Shown here: piece by piece, positions 29,854-43,559 of the stretch
How the letters are laid out: every line of letters starts with the position of its first letter
Numbering within the stretch: the stretch's first letter is position 1
Assembly: GCF_900250115.1 (NCBI RefSeq)
Contig: NZ_LT984803.1
Location: 2,321,583-2,385,582 of the forward strand
From: Cupriavidus taiwanensis
GTDB lineage: Bacteria; Pseudomonadota; Gammaproteobacteria; Burkholderiales; Burkholderiaceae
Length of the DNA: 64,000 nt
Direction of reading: 5' to 3'
Notes under the pieces: generated by a model
What the model was told of the DNA's origin: nothing
What the model saw: the letters and a program-made list of their open reading frames with translations, nothing else
The model's database searches: none
Translations under genes and position numbers: made by a program

Positions 29854-31350
29854 ATGCCCGCCAGCCGCCCCGCTTCGCAAACGCCCGGCGCATCGACGAC
29901 ACCTCCGGCTCCCGCAGCGCCGGCCTCCGGCGGCATGCTGCTGGGCCTGACCGGGGTGGCGATCTTCAGCCAGACCCTGCCGTTCACGCGCATGGCGGTG
30001 GCCGAACTCGACCCGATCTTCGTCGCGCTGGCGCGGGCCGTGCTGGCCGCGCTGCTGGCGCTGGCGCTGCTGGCCTGGCGCGGCGCGCTGCGCGCCGGCC
30101 GGCGCCCGCGCGGCGGGCAATGGGCGCGGCTGGCCGTGACCGCGCTGGGCGTGGTGGCGGGCTTTCCGCTGTTTTCTTCGCTGGCCATGCGCGAGGTGCC
30201 GGCCAGCCACGGCGCCATCGTGATCGGCCTGCTGCCGCTGGCGACCGCGGTGTTCGCCGCGTGGTTCGGGCGCGAGCGGCCGTCGCCGGCGTTCTGGCTG
30301 TCGGCGCTGGCCGGCAGCGCGCTGGTGGTCGGCTTCGCCGTATGGCAGGGTGCCGGCGGCCTGCAGCATGCCGACTGGTTCCTGTTCGGCGCGGTGCTGC
30401 TGGGCGCGCTCGGCTATGCCGAGGGCGGCAAGCTGTCGCGCGAGCTGGGCGGGCTCGAAACCATCAGCTGGGCGCTGGTGGTATCGCTGCCGGTACTGGT
30501 GCCGGTGGTGGCATGGCTGACGCTGCGCGACCTGCCGGCGATCGCCGCGGCGTCGCCGCGGGCCTGGGGCGGCATGGCCTATGTTGCGGTGTTCTCGATG
30601 TTCGTCGGCTTCCTTTTCTGGTACGCCGGCCTGGCAAAAGGCGGCGTGGCCCGCGTCGGCCAGATACAATTGCTGCAGCCGTTCCTGACGCTGGCGGGCG
30701 GCGCGCTGATCCTGTCAGAGCCGCTCGACGCTGCCACCATCGGCTTCGCGGTGGCGGTGATTGCCGTCGTGGCCCTGGGCCGCCGCGCCGCCGTGCAGCA
30801 ATCGGCACCCGCCCCGCCGCGAAACCCCCACCGATCCTTCCCGGACGCATTCACTGACTGGAGCCTACATGTCCCAAACCTCGGTCTACGATACCCTCGC
30901 CCGCCTCGGCATCGAACTGCCGGCCGTCAGCGCCCCCGCCGCCGCCTACGTGATGGCCGCGCAGACCGGCAACACCGTGTTCCTGTCCGGCCATATCGCG
31001 CGCAAGGACGGCAAGGTATGGAGCGGCAAGCTGGGCCAGGACATCGACACCGAAACCGGCAAGGCCGCCGCCCGCGCCGTCGCCATCGACCTGCTGGCGA
31101 CGCTGCACGCGCATGTCGGCGACCTGAACCGCGTTACCCGCATCGTCAAGGTGATGAGCCTGGTCAATTCGACCACCGACTTCACCGAGCAGCACCTGGT
31201 CACCAACGGCGCCTCCGAGCTGCTGGCCGAGGTCTTCGGCGACAAGGGCAAGCACGCGCGCAGCGCGTTCGGCGTGGCGCAGGTGCCGCTGGGCGCCTGC
31301 GTCGAGATCGAGCTGATCGCCGAAGTGCAGGGCTGAATCCTTATCGTTGA
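29854..31350 (+). CDS. EamA/DMT-family transporter, frame open through ridA (probable 3' frameshift)
   Basis: Ten-helix drug/metabolite-type permease with two EamA repeats covering about residues 28-305: LGLTGVAIFSQTLPFTRMAV, PASHGAIVIGLLPLATAVFA, GQIQLLQPFLTLAGGALILSEPL. A normal member ends near residue 310, yet this frame has no stop until 31350 and would add about 185 Arg/Pro-rich residues while crossing the whole ridA gene in another frame. A stop in the third frame at 30855-30857 lies 11 bases before ridA, where the gene would be expected to end. The simplest reading is a one-base change near 30780-30850. The transported compound is unknown. Confidence 0.72.
   Translation: MPASRPASQTPGASTTPPAPAAPASGGMLLGLTGVAIFSQTLPFTRMAVAELDPIFVALARAVLAALLALALLAWRGALRAGRRPRGGQWARLAVTALGVVAGFPLFSSLAMREVPASHGAIVIGLLPLATAVFAAWFGRERPSPAFWLSALAGSALVVGFAVWQGAGGLQHADWFLFGAVLLGALGYAEGGKLSRELGGLETISWALVVSLPVLVPVVAWLTLRDLPAIAAASPRAWGGMAYVAVFSMFVGFLFWYAGLAKGGVARVGQIQLLQPFLTLAGGALILSEPLDAATIGFAVAVIAVVALGRRAAVQQSAPAPPRNPHRSFPDAFTDWSLHVPNLGLRYPRPPRHRTAGRQRPRRRLRDGRADRQHRVPVRPYRAQGRQGMERQAGPGHRHRNRQGRRPRRRHRPAGDAARACRRPEPRYPHRQGDEPGQFDHRLHRAAPGHQRRLRAAGRGLRRQGQARAQRVRRGAGAAGRLRRDRADRRSAGLNPYR
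30869..31336 (+). CDS. RidA/YjgF family protein
   Basis: 155 residues. RidA proteins hydrolyse reactive enamine/imine intermediates released by PLP enzymes; some relatives have other roles. The core reads MAAQTGNTVFLSGHIARKDG with the C-terminal QVPLGACVEIELIAEV. GGAG lies 6 bases before the ATG at 30869. The arginine that defines true RidA deaminases is not present at the expected place as far as I can align, so this may be a Rid subfamily with different chemistry. The overlong transporter frame overlaps it completely. A PLP aminotransferase follows. Confidence 0.9.
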   Translation: MSQTSVYDTLARLGIELPAVSAPAAAYVMAAQTGNTVFLSGHIARKDGKVWSGKLGQDIDTETGKAAARAVAIDLLATLHAHVGDLNRVTRIVKVMSLVNSTTDFTEQHLVTNGASELLAEVFGDKGKHARSAFGVAQVPLGACVEIELIAEVQG

Positions 31351-31409
31351 CCGAGCGGCCGGCCGTGGCCGCTCTCCCCAGAATTACCGCAGACCACTAG
31401 AGACACATC

Positions 31410-32594
31410 ATGAAATGGGCCATTTCCCGCCGGGCGCAGCAACTCACCAGCTCGGCCATCCGCGAAATCCTGAAGGTAACCGAGCGTCCGGAAGTCATTT
31501 CGTTCGCCGGTGGCCTGCCGTCGCCGGCCTCGTTCCCGGTAGCGGCGATGGAAGCCGCGACGGCCCGCGTCTTCGCCGACAACCCGCAGGCGGCGCTGCA
31601 ATACGCCGCCACCGAAGGCTACCTGCCGCTGCGCGAGTTCGTCGCCAAGCGCCATGACGTGGCAGTCGAGCGCGTGCTGATCACCACCGGCTCGCAGCAG
31701 GCGCTGGACCTGATCGCCAAGGTGATGATCGACCCGGGCAGCAAGGTGATGGTGGAAACCCCCAGCTACCTCGGCGCGCTGCAGGCGTTCTCGCTGTTCG
31801 AACCGGAATTCGTCTCGATCCCCAGCGACGACAAGGGCCTGCTGCCCGACGCGCTGACGCCCGAGCTGACCGCGGGCGCGCGCTTCCTGTACGCCCTGCC
31901 CAACTTCCAGAACCCGACCGGGCGCCGCCTGCCGCTCGAGCGCCGCCAGGCGCTGGTGGCGCGCGCGCAGGAACTGGGCGTGCTGCTGGTCGAGGACGAT
32001 CCGTACGGCGCACTCAGCTACACCGGCGACCAGCTGCCCAGCCTGCTGTCGATGAACCCCGACGGCGTGATCTACATGGGCTCGTTCTCCAAGGTCCTGG
32101 CCCCCGGCATGCGCCTGGGCTATGTGATCGCCCCGCCCGAGCTGCATTTCAAGCTGTGCCAGGCCAAGCAGGCGTCTGACCTGCACACGCCCACCTTCAC
32201 CCAGCGCGTGGCCTACGAGACCGTGCGCGACGGCCTGCTCGACACCCACATTCCCACCATCCGCGAGCTCTACGGCAAGCAGTGTCAGACCATGCTGGAT
32301 GCGCTCAGGCGCCACATGCCCGAGGGCGTCAGCTGGAACACGCCCGAAGGCGGCATGTTCATCTGGATGGAGCTGCCCGAAGGCCTGGACAGCATGGCGA
32401 TCCTGGAGGAAGCGGTGAAGCGCAACGTCGCCTACGTGCCGGGCGCGCCGTTCTACGCCAACAACCCGAAGCGCAACGCGCTGCGCCTGGCCTTTGTCAC
32501 GGTGCCGGCGGAGCGCATCGAGCAGGGTGTGGCGATCCTCGGCGAGCTGTTCCGCGAAGCCATCGCCGCGGCGCGGCAGCCGCGCGCGGCCTGA
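31410..32594 (+). CDS. PLP-dependent class I/II aminotransferase (2-aminoadipate aminotransferase-like)
   Basis: 394-residue cytoplasmic enzyme of the group that includes LysN and the aminotransferase half of MocR proteins. ISFAGGLPSPASFPVAAM is the typical N-terminal substrate loop; PNFQNPTGRRL carries the Asn-Pro-Thr motif, LVEDDPYGALSY the PLP pyridine-binding Asp, and Lys228 in MGSFSKVLAPGMRLGY the Schiff-base lysine. The exact amino donor is not decided by sequence. It is followed by a GST gene after 38 bases. Confidence 0.9.
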   Translation: MKWAISRRAQQLTSSAIREILKVTERPEVISFAGGLPSPASFPVAAMEAATARVFADNPQAALQYAATEGYLPLREFVAKRHDVAVERVLITTGSQQALDLIAKVMIDPGSKVMVETPSYLGALQAFSLFEPEFVSIPSDDKGLLPDALTPELTAGARFLYALPNFQNPTGRRLPLERRQALVARAQELGVLLVEDDPYGALSYTGDQLPSLLSMNPDGVIYMGSFSKVLAPGMRLGYVIAPPELHFKLCQAKQASDLHTPTFTQRVAYETVRDGLLDTHIPTIRELYGKQCQTMLDALRRHMPEGVSWNTPEGGMFIWMELPEGLDSMAILEEAVKRNVAYVPGAPFYANNPKRNALRLAFVTVPAERIEQGVAILGELFREAIAAARQPRAA

Positions 32595-32632
32595 CGCCAC
32601 GGCAAACGGGCGCACTTCACTTGGGAGACGAC

Positions 32633-33277
32633 ATGTTGCGTATCTGGGGCCGGCTTTCCTCCATCAACGTGCAAAAGGTGGTCTGGTGCGCGCGCGAGCT
32701 GCACCTGGACCATGAGCGCGTCGATATTGGCGTGACCAAGGGCGACCTCGACACCGAGGCCTACGTGCGCCTGAACCCCAACCGCCAGATCCCCGTGATC
32801 GAGGATTTCCGCGGCACCGATGTCGGCGGCGAGCCCTTCGTGCTGTGGGAATCCAATGCGATCGTGCGCTACCTGTGCGCGCGCTACGGCGAGGGCACGC
32901 TGTGGCCCGAGGACGTCAAGGCACGCGCCTCGGCCGACCGCTGGATGGACTGGCAGACCACCGCCTTCAGCCCGGCGATGGTGACGGCGTTCCTGAACCT
33001 GGTGCGCAAGCCCGTCGCCGAGCGCGACCAGGCCGCCATCGAGGCCTCGTGCGAGCGCACCGAGCCGCTGGCCGCGCTGCTGGACCGGGCGCTGGCCGGG
33101 CGCGAGTTTATCGGCGGCGAGCGCTTCACCATGGCCGACATCTCGCTGGCCTGCGCCGCGCACCGCTGGATGGGATTGCCGCGCCAGCACCAGCCGCGCC
33201 CCGAACTGGAACGCTGGCTCAATGCCATGCGCGCCCGCCCCGCCGCGGGCGGCATCCTGGAACTGCCGCTGCGCTGA
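32633..33277 (+). CDS. Glutathione S-transferase family protein
   Basis: 214 residues. An N-terminal thioredoxin-like domain (MLRIWGRLSSINVQKVVWCA, with NRQIPVIEDF cis-Pro and WESNAIVRYL glutathione-binding Glu-Ser) precedes the helical C-terminal domain (GERFTMADISLACAAHRW). The start is fixed by GGGAG upstream of the ATG at 32633. Substrate unknown. It is convergent with the LysE gene at 33303. Confidence 0.9.
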   Translation: MLRIWGRLSSINVQKVVWCARELHLDHERVDIGVTKGDLDTEAYVRLNPNRQIPVIEDFRGTDVGGEPFVLWESNAIVRYLCARYGEGTLWPEDVKARASADRWMDWQTTAFSPAMVTAFLNLVRKPVAERDQAAIEASCERTEPLAALLDRALAGREFIGGERFTMADISLACAAHRWMGLPRQHQPRPELERWLNAMRARPAAGGILELPLR

Positions 33278-33302
33278 GCCGCGGCATTTTTTTCCGCCCG
33301 GC

Positions 33303-33956
33303 CTACTTCGGCGCGCGCGAGCCCGACGCCGCCGTGAACACCCCCAGCCCGATAAAGGCCGCGCCGGTCAGGTAGCGGCCCAGCGCACGCGCCCGGCCGG
33401 CGCGGCGCAGTGCCGGCATCACCGCGGCGGCCGCCATCACGTAGCATGCGTCGGTGGTCGCCGCGATCAGCACGAAGGCCACGCCCAGGGCCAGGCTCTG
33501 CGCCAGCGCCGAGCCCGCCGGGTTCATGAACTGCGGCAGGAAGGCGGCGAAGAAGATCGCGGTCTTGGGGTTGAGCAGCGCCACCACGAAGCCGTCGCGC
33601 ACCACCTGGCGCAGGCTGCGCGGCGCCACTTCCGGGGCGCCGCCGGCGGCGCCGGTGCCGGCGCCGCGCAGCGCGCGCAGGCCCAGCCAGATCAGGTAGG
33701 CCGCGCCGGCGTACTTGACCATCGTGAAGGCCAGCGCCGAGACCGAGAACAGCACCGCCAGCCCCAGCGAGGCACCGATGGCATTGCCCAGGTTGCCCAG
33801 CGCCACCGCGCCGATCGAAGCCAGGCCGGCCTGCCGTCCCTGCGCCAGCGTGCGCGTGACGATATAGACCACGGCCGGGCCCGGGGTGATCGCCAGCGCC
33901 AGGCTGGCCACCACGAAGGCCGTCAGCAGCGGCCACGGCGGAAGGAATTCAGTCAT
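33303..33956 (-). CDS. LysE/RhtB family exporter
   Basis: 217 residues from the ATG at 33954-33956 (MTEFLPPWPLLTAF), with GAGG about 8 bases upstream. Signature ALAITPGPAVVYIVTRTLAQ (about 21-40) and ALLNPKTAIFFAAFLPQF (about 135-152) are typical of RhtB-type amino-acid effluxers. Five to six membrane helices. It is divergent from lctP, about 412 bases away. Confidence 0.9.
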   Translation of the reverse strand: MTEFLPPWPLLTAFVVASLALAITPGPAVVYIVTRTLAQGRQAGLASIGAVALGNLGNAIGASLGLAVLFSVSALAFTMVKYAGAAYLIWLGLRALRGAGTGAAGGAPEVAPRSLRQVVRDGFVVALLNPKTAIFFAAFLPQFMNPAGSALAQSLALGVAFVLIAATTDACYVMAAAAVMPALRRAGRARALGRYLTGAAFIGLGVFTAASGSRAPK

Positions 33957-34368
33957 CGGAACCTCGCCTCGAAGTGGGATGGCGCCGACGATGCGCCGGC
34001 GCGCTGTCCGCCAGTATGGCGCCATGGCCGCGCCCGCGCCAGCCGGCAGAATCGTCGCCATGGCCGGTCATGCTGGCGCGCGGCTGGCTTGCATACTTTT
34101 GCAACGGACGCCGTTTAGAGTACTCTGGCCGGTGTGCCGCAAGGGCCCCATGTGCGCCGCCGTGCTCTCCGGGCAAACCCTGATCCCTGAATGTGGCTCA
34201 ACGCGATCATGACGCGATATACGGCGGCCGCCTGCGGGCCCTTTTTTAAAATCCTTGTTCTTTGCCGGCGCGGCGGATGCCGCGCGCCAGTGCAAAGCCG
34301 CATGCGGGAGTTTCCAGGGCACGCAGATCGCCCGGGCGCCCGAGCCAAACCAGAGGAGGATTTCGATC
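33957..34368. other. Divergent intergenic region upstream of lctP
   Basis: 412 bases without a convincing gene. On the plus strand TTGCAA-N16-TACTCT around 34100-34126 is a possible lctP promoter and overlaps the dyad AGAGTACTCT (34117-34126). A GC-rich block ending GGGCCC followed by TTTTTT (34236-34247) looks like a weak terminator inside the lctP leader. The strong AGGAGG of lctP lies at 34354-34359. Confidence 0.45.
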
Positions 34369-36051
34369 GTGTGGAGTCAAGTCTATGACCCGCTAGGCAA
34401 TATGGCGCTGTCGACCATTGCCGCGGGCATTCCCGTCGCCGTGCTGCTGGCAGCGCTGGCTTTCTTTCATATGCAGGCGCACCTGGCGGCCGGCCTGGCG
34501 CTGCTCATCGGCATCGTGGTTGCCTCCACTGTGTTCGGCATGCCGGCGGCAATGGCGGGCAAGGCCGCGGGGCTGGGCATCGTCTCGGGGCTGTTCCCGA
34601 TCGGCTGGATCGTGCTGAACATCATCTTCCTGCACCGGCTCACCACGCTGAACGGATCCTTCAAGGTCTTGCAGAACTCGATCTCCGGCATCACCGAAGA
34701 CCGGCGCCTGCAGCTGCTGCTGGTGGCGTTCAGCTTCGGCGCCTTCTTCGAGGGCGCGGCCGGCTTCGGCACGCCGGTGGCCGTGACCGGCGCGATCCTG
34801 ATCGGGCTGGGCTTCTCGCCGCTGGCGGCCTCGGGCCTGGCGCTGATCGCCAACACCGCGCCGGTGGCGTACGGCGCGCTGGGCGCGCCGATCATCGGAC
34901 TGGCCTCGGTGACCGGGCTGGACCTGCTCGACCTGTCGGCCATGATCGGCCGCCAGCTGCCGTTCTTCTCGGTGATCGTGCCGTTCTGGCTGATCTGGGC
35001 CTTTGCCGGCTTCCGCGGCATGCTGGCGATCTGGCCGGCGATCCTGGTGGCGGGCGTGAGCTTCGCCGTTCCGCAGTTCCTGGTGTCGAACTTCCACGGC
35101 CCGTGGCTGGTGGACGTGATCGCCGCGCTGGTGTCGATGGGCGCGCTGACGCTGTTCCTGAAGGTCTGGCATCCGAAGGAAATCTGGACTTCGACCAAGA
35201 TCCTCGGCCGCCACGACGACTCCAAGGTCGACCACCCCGAGGCGCTCGAAGCCGACGCCCGCGCCAGCGCCGCCTCGGCCGGCATCTCGGTGGCCAGGGC
35301 CTGGATGCCGTGGGTGATCCTGACGGTGTTCGTGTTCGTGTGGGGCATCCCCGAATTCAAGAAGCTGATGGATAGCCTGTGGGCCTGGAAATTCCCGGTG
35401 CCGGGCCTGGACAAGGCCATCGTCAAGGTGCCGCCGGTGGTGCCGAAGGAAGTCATCGAAGGCGCGGTGTTCAACTTCAACGTGCTGTCGATGGCCGGCA
35501 CCGGCATCTTCGTCTCGGCCATCGCCGGCGGCCTGCTGATGGGCTACTCGGTGCCGCGGCTGTTCAAGGAGTACTGGGAAACCATCAAGCTGGTGCGCTA
35601 CTCGCTGCTGACCATCTGCGCCATGTTCGGGGTCGGCTACCTGACCCGCTATTCGGGCCTCGATGCCACGCTGGGCCTGGCCTTCGCCCACACCGGCGTG
35701 TTCTACCCGCTGTTCGGCACCATGCTGGGCTGGCTGGGGGTGGCACTGACCGGCTCGGACACGGCCTCTAACGTCCTGTTCGGCGGCCTGCAGAAGACCA
35801 CCGCCGAGCAGCTGGGGCTGTCGCCGGTGCTGATGGCGTCGGCCAACAGCTCGGGCGGCGTGATGGGCAAGATGATCGACGCGCAGTCGATCGTGGTCGC
35901 CTCGACCGCGACCAAGTGGTACGGCCACGAGGGCGACATCCTGCGCTACGTGTTCTTCCACTCGATCGTGCTGGCGATCCTGGTAGGCCTGTTCGTGACG
36001 CTGCAGGCCTACGTGCCGCCGTTCACGCAGATGGTGATCCACCACCCCTGA
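34369..36051 (+). CDS. lctP: L-lactate permease (LctP family), GTG start
   Basis: Proton-coupled lactate/glycolate importer, 560 residues, about 14 membrane helices. Family landmarks are VYDPLGNMALSTIAAGIPV near the N-terminus, FFEGAAGFGTPVAVTGAILI and LTGSDTASNVLFGGLQKTTA. I begin at the GTG at 34369-34371 because AGGAGG (34354-34359) stands 9 bases before it; upstream frames lack conservation. The gene has a long leader, and no lldD/lldE or lldR homologue is adjacent. Confidence 0.95.
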   Translation: MWSQVYDPLGNMALSTIAAGIPVAVLLAALAFFHMQAHLAAGLALLIGIVVASTVFGMPAAMAGKAAGLGIVSGLFPIGWIVLNIIFLHRLTTLNGSFKVLQNSISGITEDRRLQLLLVAFSFGAFFEGAAGFGTPVAVTGAILIGLGFSPLAASGLALIANTAPVAYGALGAPIIGLASVTGLDLLDLSAMIGRQLPFFSVIVPFWLIWAFAGFRGMLAIWPAILVAGVSFAVPQFLVSNFHGPWLVDVIAALVSMGALTLFLKVWHPKEIWTSTKILGRHDDSKVDHPEALEADARASAASAGISVARAWMPWVILTVFVFVWGIPEFKKLMDSLWAWKFPVPGLDKAIVKVPPVVPKEVIEGAVFNFNVLSMAGTGIFVSAIAGGLLMGYSVPRLFKEYWETIKLVRYSLLTICAMFGVGYLTRYSGLDATLGLAFAHTGVFYPLFGTMLGWLGVALTGSDTASNVLFGGLQKTTAEQLGLSPVLMASANSSGGVMGKMIDAQSIVVASTATKWYGHEGDILRYVFFHSIVLAILVGLFVTLQAYVPPFTQMVIHHP

Positions 36052-36104
36052 CGCGCTTGCACGCCCTGCCGCTGCAGGGGTTTCGGCATGGCATTTCAGA
36101 CCAG

Positions 36105-36127
36105 GCCCCGCCCCCGGCGGGGCTTTT
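36105..36127 (+). terminator. Intrinsic terminator of lctP
   Basis: GCCCCGCC pairs with GGCGGGGC (36105-36123, loop CCC), followed by TTTT. Confidence 0.75.
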
Positions 36128-36231
36128 CCGTTGGGCAAGGCGCGTATCATGTTGCGTCTGATCCGCCGCAAGCGCCCGTCATCCCACCAGGACGAGCGGG
36201 GCGTGCCGTGGCACACAACGGGAACCCTGCC

Positions 36232-38061
36232 ATGTTGCGTCGCCTGGAAAGACTGATCGACCCCTTCCGCCATATGCCCGACCGCGAGCCGCCGGGCCAG
36301 GTGCTGCGCTTCTACACCTGGTACCTGCGCGAGGTCTGGGGCGTGTTCGTGCTGCTGTTGCTGGTGGGCCTGGTTGGCGCGCTGATCGAGGTGGCGCTGT
36401 TCAGCTTCCTCGGCCGGCTGGTCGACATGGCGCAGACCACGCCCGGCGCCGAGTTCTTCAGCCGGCACCGCAACGAGCTGGTGTGGATGGCGGTGGTGGC
36501 GGTGCTGCTGCGCCCCATCTTCTTCGGCCTGCACGACGTGCTGGTGCACCAGGTGATCAGCCCCAGCCTGTCCAACCTGATCCGCTGGCAGAACCACCGC
36601 TACGTGCTCAAGCAAAGCCTGTCGTTCTTCCAGAACGATTTTGCCGGGCGCATCGCCCAGCGCATCATGCAGACCGGCTTTTCGCTGCGCGACTCCGCGG
36701 TGCAGGCGGTGGACGCGCTGTGGCACGTGGTGATCTACGCGGTCAGTTCGCTGGTGCTGTTCGCGCAGGCCGACTGGCGCCTGATGATCCCGCTGCTGCT
36801 GTGGATCGTCTGCTACGTGGCCGCGCTGCTGTACTTCGTGCCGCGCGTGAAGCACCGTTCGGTGGTCGCCACCGAGTCGCGCTCGCAGCTGATGGGGCGC
36901 ATCGTCGACGGCTACACCAATATCACCACGCTCAAGCTGTTCGCCCATACCCGCCAGGAAGAGGACTACGCACGCGACGCCATGGCCGAGCAGACCGAGA
37001 AGACGCGGCAGGCCGGGCGCATGGTCAGCGGCATGGACGTCACCATCACCGCGATGAACGGCGCGCTGATCGCCGGCACCACCGGGCTGGCGGTGTGGCT
37101 GTGGAGCACCGGCCATGTCACCACCGGCGCGATCGCGCTGACCACCGGGCTGGTGATCCGCATCAACAATATGTCGGGCTGGATCATGTGGGTGGTCAAC
37201 GGCATCTTCGAGAACGTCGGGCAAGTGCAGGACGGCATGAAGACCATCGCCGTGCCGCGCCAGGTCACCGACCGCGCCAACGCGCAGCCGCTGCTGGTCA
37301 CGCATGGCGAAGTCCGCTTCGAGCAGGTGGGGTTCCACTACGGCAAGGGCTCGGGCGTGATCGAAGGCGTCAACCTGACCGTGCGGCCGGGCGAGAAGAT
37401 CGGCCTGGTCGGCCCTTCGGGGGCCGGCAAATCGACCCTGGTCAACCTGCTGCTGCGGCTCTACGACGTCGAGCGCGGCCGCATCCTGATCGACGGCCAG
37501 GACATCGCCACGGTCACGCAGGAAAGCCTGCGCGCGCAGATCGGCATGGTCACGCAGGACACCTCGCTGCTGCACCGCTCGATCCGCGAGAACCTGCTCT
37601 ACGGCAAGCCCTCCAGCACGGAAGCCGAGCTGGCTGCGGCGCTGCACCGCGCCCGCGCCGACGAGTTCATTCCCAACCTGATCGATGCCCACGGCAACAC
37701 CGGGCTGGAAGCGCAGGTCGGCGAACGCGGCGTGAAGCTGTCAGGCGGACAGCGCCAGCGCATCGCGATCGCGCGGGTGTTGCTGAAGAACGCGCCGATC
37801 CTGATCCTCGACGAAGCGACCTCGGCGCTCGATTCCGAAGTGGAAGCCGCGATCCAGGAAAGCCTGGAAACGCTGATGCAGGGCAAGACGGTGATTGCCA
37901 TCGCGCACCGGCTCTCGACCATCGCACGGATGGACCGGCTAGTGGTGCTGGACCGCGGGCATATCGTGGAAAGCGGCACGCATGCGGAATTGCTCGCGCA
38001 TGGGGGGCTGTATGCGCGGCTGTGGGCGCATCAGACGGGGGGGTTCGTGGGGGTGGATTGA
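36232..38061 (+). CDS. ABC transporter, fused membrane and ATPase domains (exporter type)
   Basis: 609-residue half-transporter, probably a homodimer at the inner membrane. Six helices span residues about 35-340, followed by the nucleotide-binding domain: LVGPSGAGKSTLVNLLLRLY (Walker A), LSGGQRQRIAIARVLL (signature), ILILDEATSALD (Walker B) and IAIAHRLSTIARMD (H-loop). The start is taken as the ATG at 36232 (MLRRLERLIDPF). Lipid or drug export is the general role of this group; the substrate is unknown. It ends at REP copy D, convergent with parC. Confidence 0.92.
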   Translation: MLRRLERLIDPFRHMPDREPPGQVLRFYTWYLREVWGVFVLLLLVGLVGALIEVALFSFLGRLVDMAQTTPGAEFFSRHRNELVWMAVVAVLLRPIFFGLHDVLVHQVISPSLSNLIRWQNHRYVLKQSLSFFQNDFAGRIAQRIMQTGFSLRDSAVQAVDALWHVVIYAVSSLVLFAQADWRLMIPLLLWIVCYVAALLYFVPRVKHRSVVATESRSQLMGRIVDGYTNITTLKLFAHTRQEEDYARDAMAEQTEKTRQAGRMVSGMDVTITAMNGALIAGTTGLAVWLWSTGHVTTGAIALTTGLVIRINNMSGWIMWVVNGIFENVGQVQDGMKTIAVPRQVTDRANAQPLLVTHGEVRFEQVGFHYGKGSGVIEGVNLTVRPGEKIGLVGPSGAGKSTLVNLLLRLYDVERGRILIDGQDIATVTQESLRAQIGMVTQDTSLLHRSIRENLLYGKPSSTEAELAAALHRARADEFIPNLIDAHGNTGLEAQVGERGVKLSGGQRQRIAIARVLLKNAPILILDEATSALDSEVEAAIQESLETLMQGKTVIAIAHRLSTIARMDRLVVLDRGHIVESGTHAELLAHGGLYARLWAHQTGGFVGVD

Positions 38062-38070
38062 GCGATTGTT

Positions 38071-38202
38071 TTCTCCCCTCTCCCGCTTGCGGGAGAGGGG
38101 CCGGGGGAGAGGGCAGGACTTCGGCAAGCATGAAAGCGCGTCCCTGCGTGGACACGCCGGCCCTCTCCCCCGCCCCTCTCCCATAAATGGGAGAGGGGCG
38201 AC
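38071..38202 (-). repeat. Composite REP-like element, copy D
   Basis: CCCCTCTCCCGCTTGCGGGA on one side and CCCCTCTCCCATAAATGGGA on the other. Reverse-oriented and homologous to copy C over its left and right halves. It separates the convergent ABC exporter and parC. Confidence 0.85.
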
Positions 38203-38222
38203 AACACTCGCTCCGGCAAAAT

Positions 38223-40565
<2,343 letters not shown>

Positions 40566-40644
40566 GGATAGGCAAGGATTCGGCGCGCCACGCGTCGGAC
40601 CTCGACGGCCGGCGCACCGGTTGCTTGTGATTCTTGGGTGTCGC

Positions 40645-41460
40645 TCAGGGCATGGGCCGGCGCGCGCCGATCACCATCTTCACGCGCGGGCCGCTGCCAT
40701 CGCCCGGGCCGGCGCCGGCGCGCCTGAGCACCACGCCCTGCTGCGGCTGATACAGCCGGTAGAACTGCAGCACGGTGCTGACATACTGCCGCGTCTCGGG
40801 ATAGGGCGGGATGCGGTTGTTGTAGCGCTGCACCGCGCCCTCGCCGGCGTTGTACGCCGCCAGCACCAGCTCGAGGTTGTCGGGGAACTGCTGCATCAGC
40901 CAGCTCAGGTAGCGCACCCCGGCGGTGATGTTGGTGCGCGGATCGGCCAGCTTCTGCTCGATGGTGCGGCGCGCATCGGCGCTGACACCAAAGCGCGCGC
41001 CGGTGTCGGGAATCACCTGCATCAGGCCGATCGCGCCCTTGGGCGACACCGCCGCCGGGTTGAAGCCGGACTCCACCGCCATCACCGCCTTGACCAGCGC
41101 GGGATCGACATCCTGCCTGCCGGCGATCTGGTGGATCAGCGGCTCGACGGTCTTGATGTTGGGATGGTTGACGACGTAGCGGTACAGCTTGTGCTGCTCC
41201 AGGTCGATGTCGAGGTCGATGTCACCGCGCGCCGCCTGCGCCTGCCGTGCGGCCAGGCGGCCGGTGTCGAGCTTGCCGCCGTCCTTCATGAACAGCTTGT
41301 AGCGCGCGTCGAGCTTCTGGTCGGCGAAGTGCGCCACGCCGTCGGCATCGATAAAGCCCCACAGCTCGGCATGCGCCGCCGGCACGCAGGCGAGCCCGGC
41401 CAGCGCCAGCAGGACCGCGGTTGCCTTGCGCCAGGAGTTGCCGGGGGTTCTCGTCGTCAT
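40645..41460 (-). CDS. Lytic transglycosylase (SLT domain) with DUF4124-like N-terminus
   Basis: Periplasmic murein lytic transglycosylase, 271 residues. Signal peptide ends PAAHA before ELWG. A short DUF4124-type segment ([18 protein letters not shown]) precedes the SLT domain with the catalytic Glu130 in MAVESGFNP, then [17 protein letters not shown] and [13 protein letters not shown]. It sits between parE and parC, a position that looks conserved in this group and has no obvious link to topoisomerase. Confidence 0.93.
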   Translation of the reverse strand: MTTRTPGNSWRKATAVLLALAGLACVPAAHAELWGFIDADGVAHFADQKLDARYKLFMKDGGKLDTGRLAARQAQAARGDIDLDIDLEQHKLYRYVVNHPNIKTVEPLIHQIAGRQDVDPALVKAVMAVESGFNPAAVSPKGAIGLMQVIPDTGARFGVSADARRTIEQKLADPRTNITAGVRYLSWLMQQFPDNLELVLAAYNAGEGAVQRYNNRIPPYPETRQYVSTVLQFYRLYQPQQGVVLRRAGAGPGDGSGPRVKMVIGARRPMP

Positions 41461-41555
41461 CGTGCGTTCCAGAGTGGGCGGACCGGAGCGGGCATTATGC
41501 GCCAATCGCGCCGGGCTGGCAGCGGAGCGGCAGAGCCCGCGGCGCGGCGCCCGGC

Positions 41556-43559
<2,004 letters not shown>

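Noticed and set aside
34393..37692. Very long minus-strand frame opposite lctP and the ABC exporter
   Set aside because: It spans two real genes and their terminator in antisense and has shadow-like composition.
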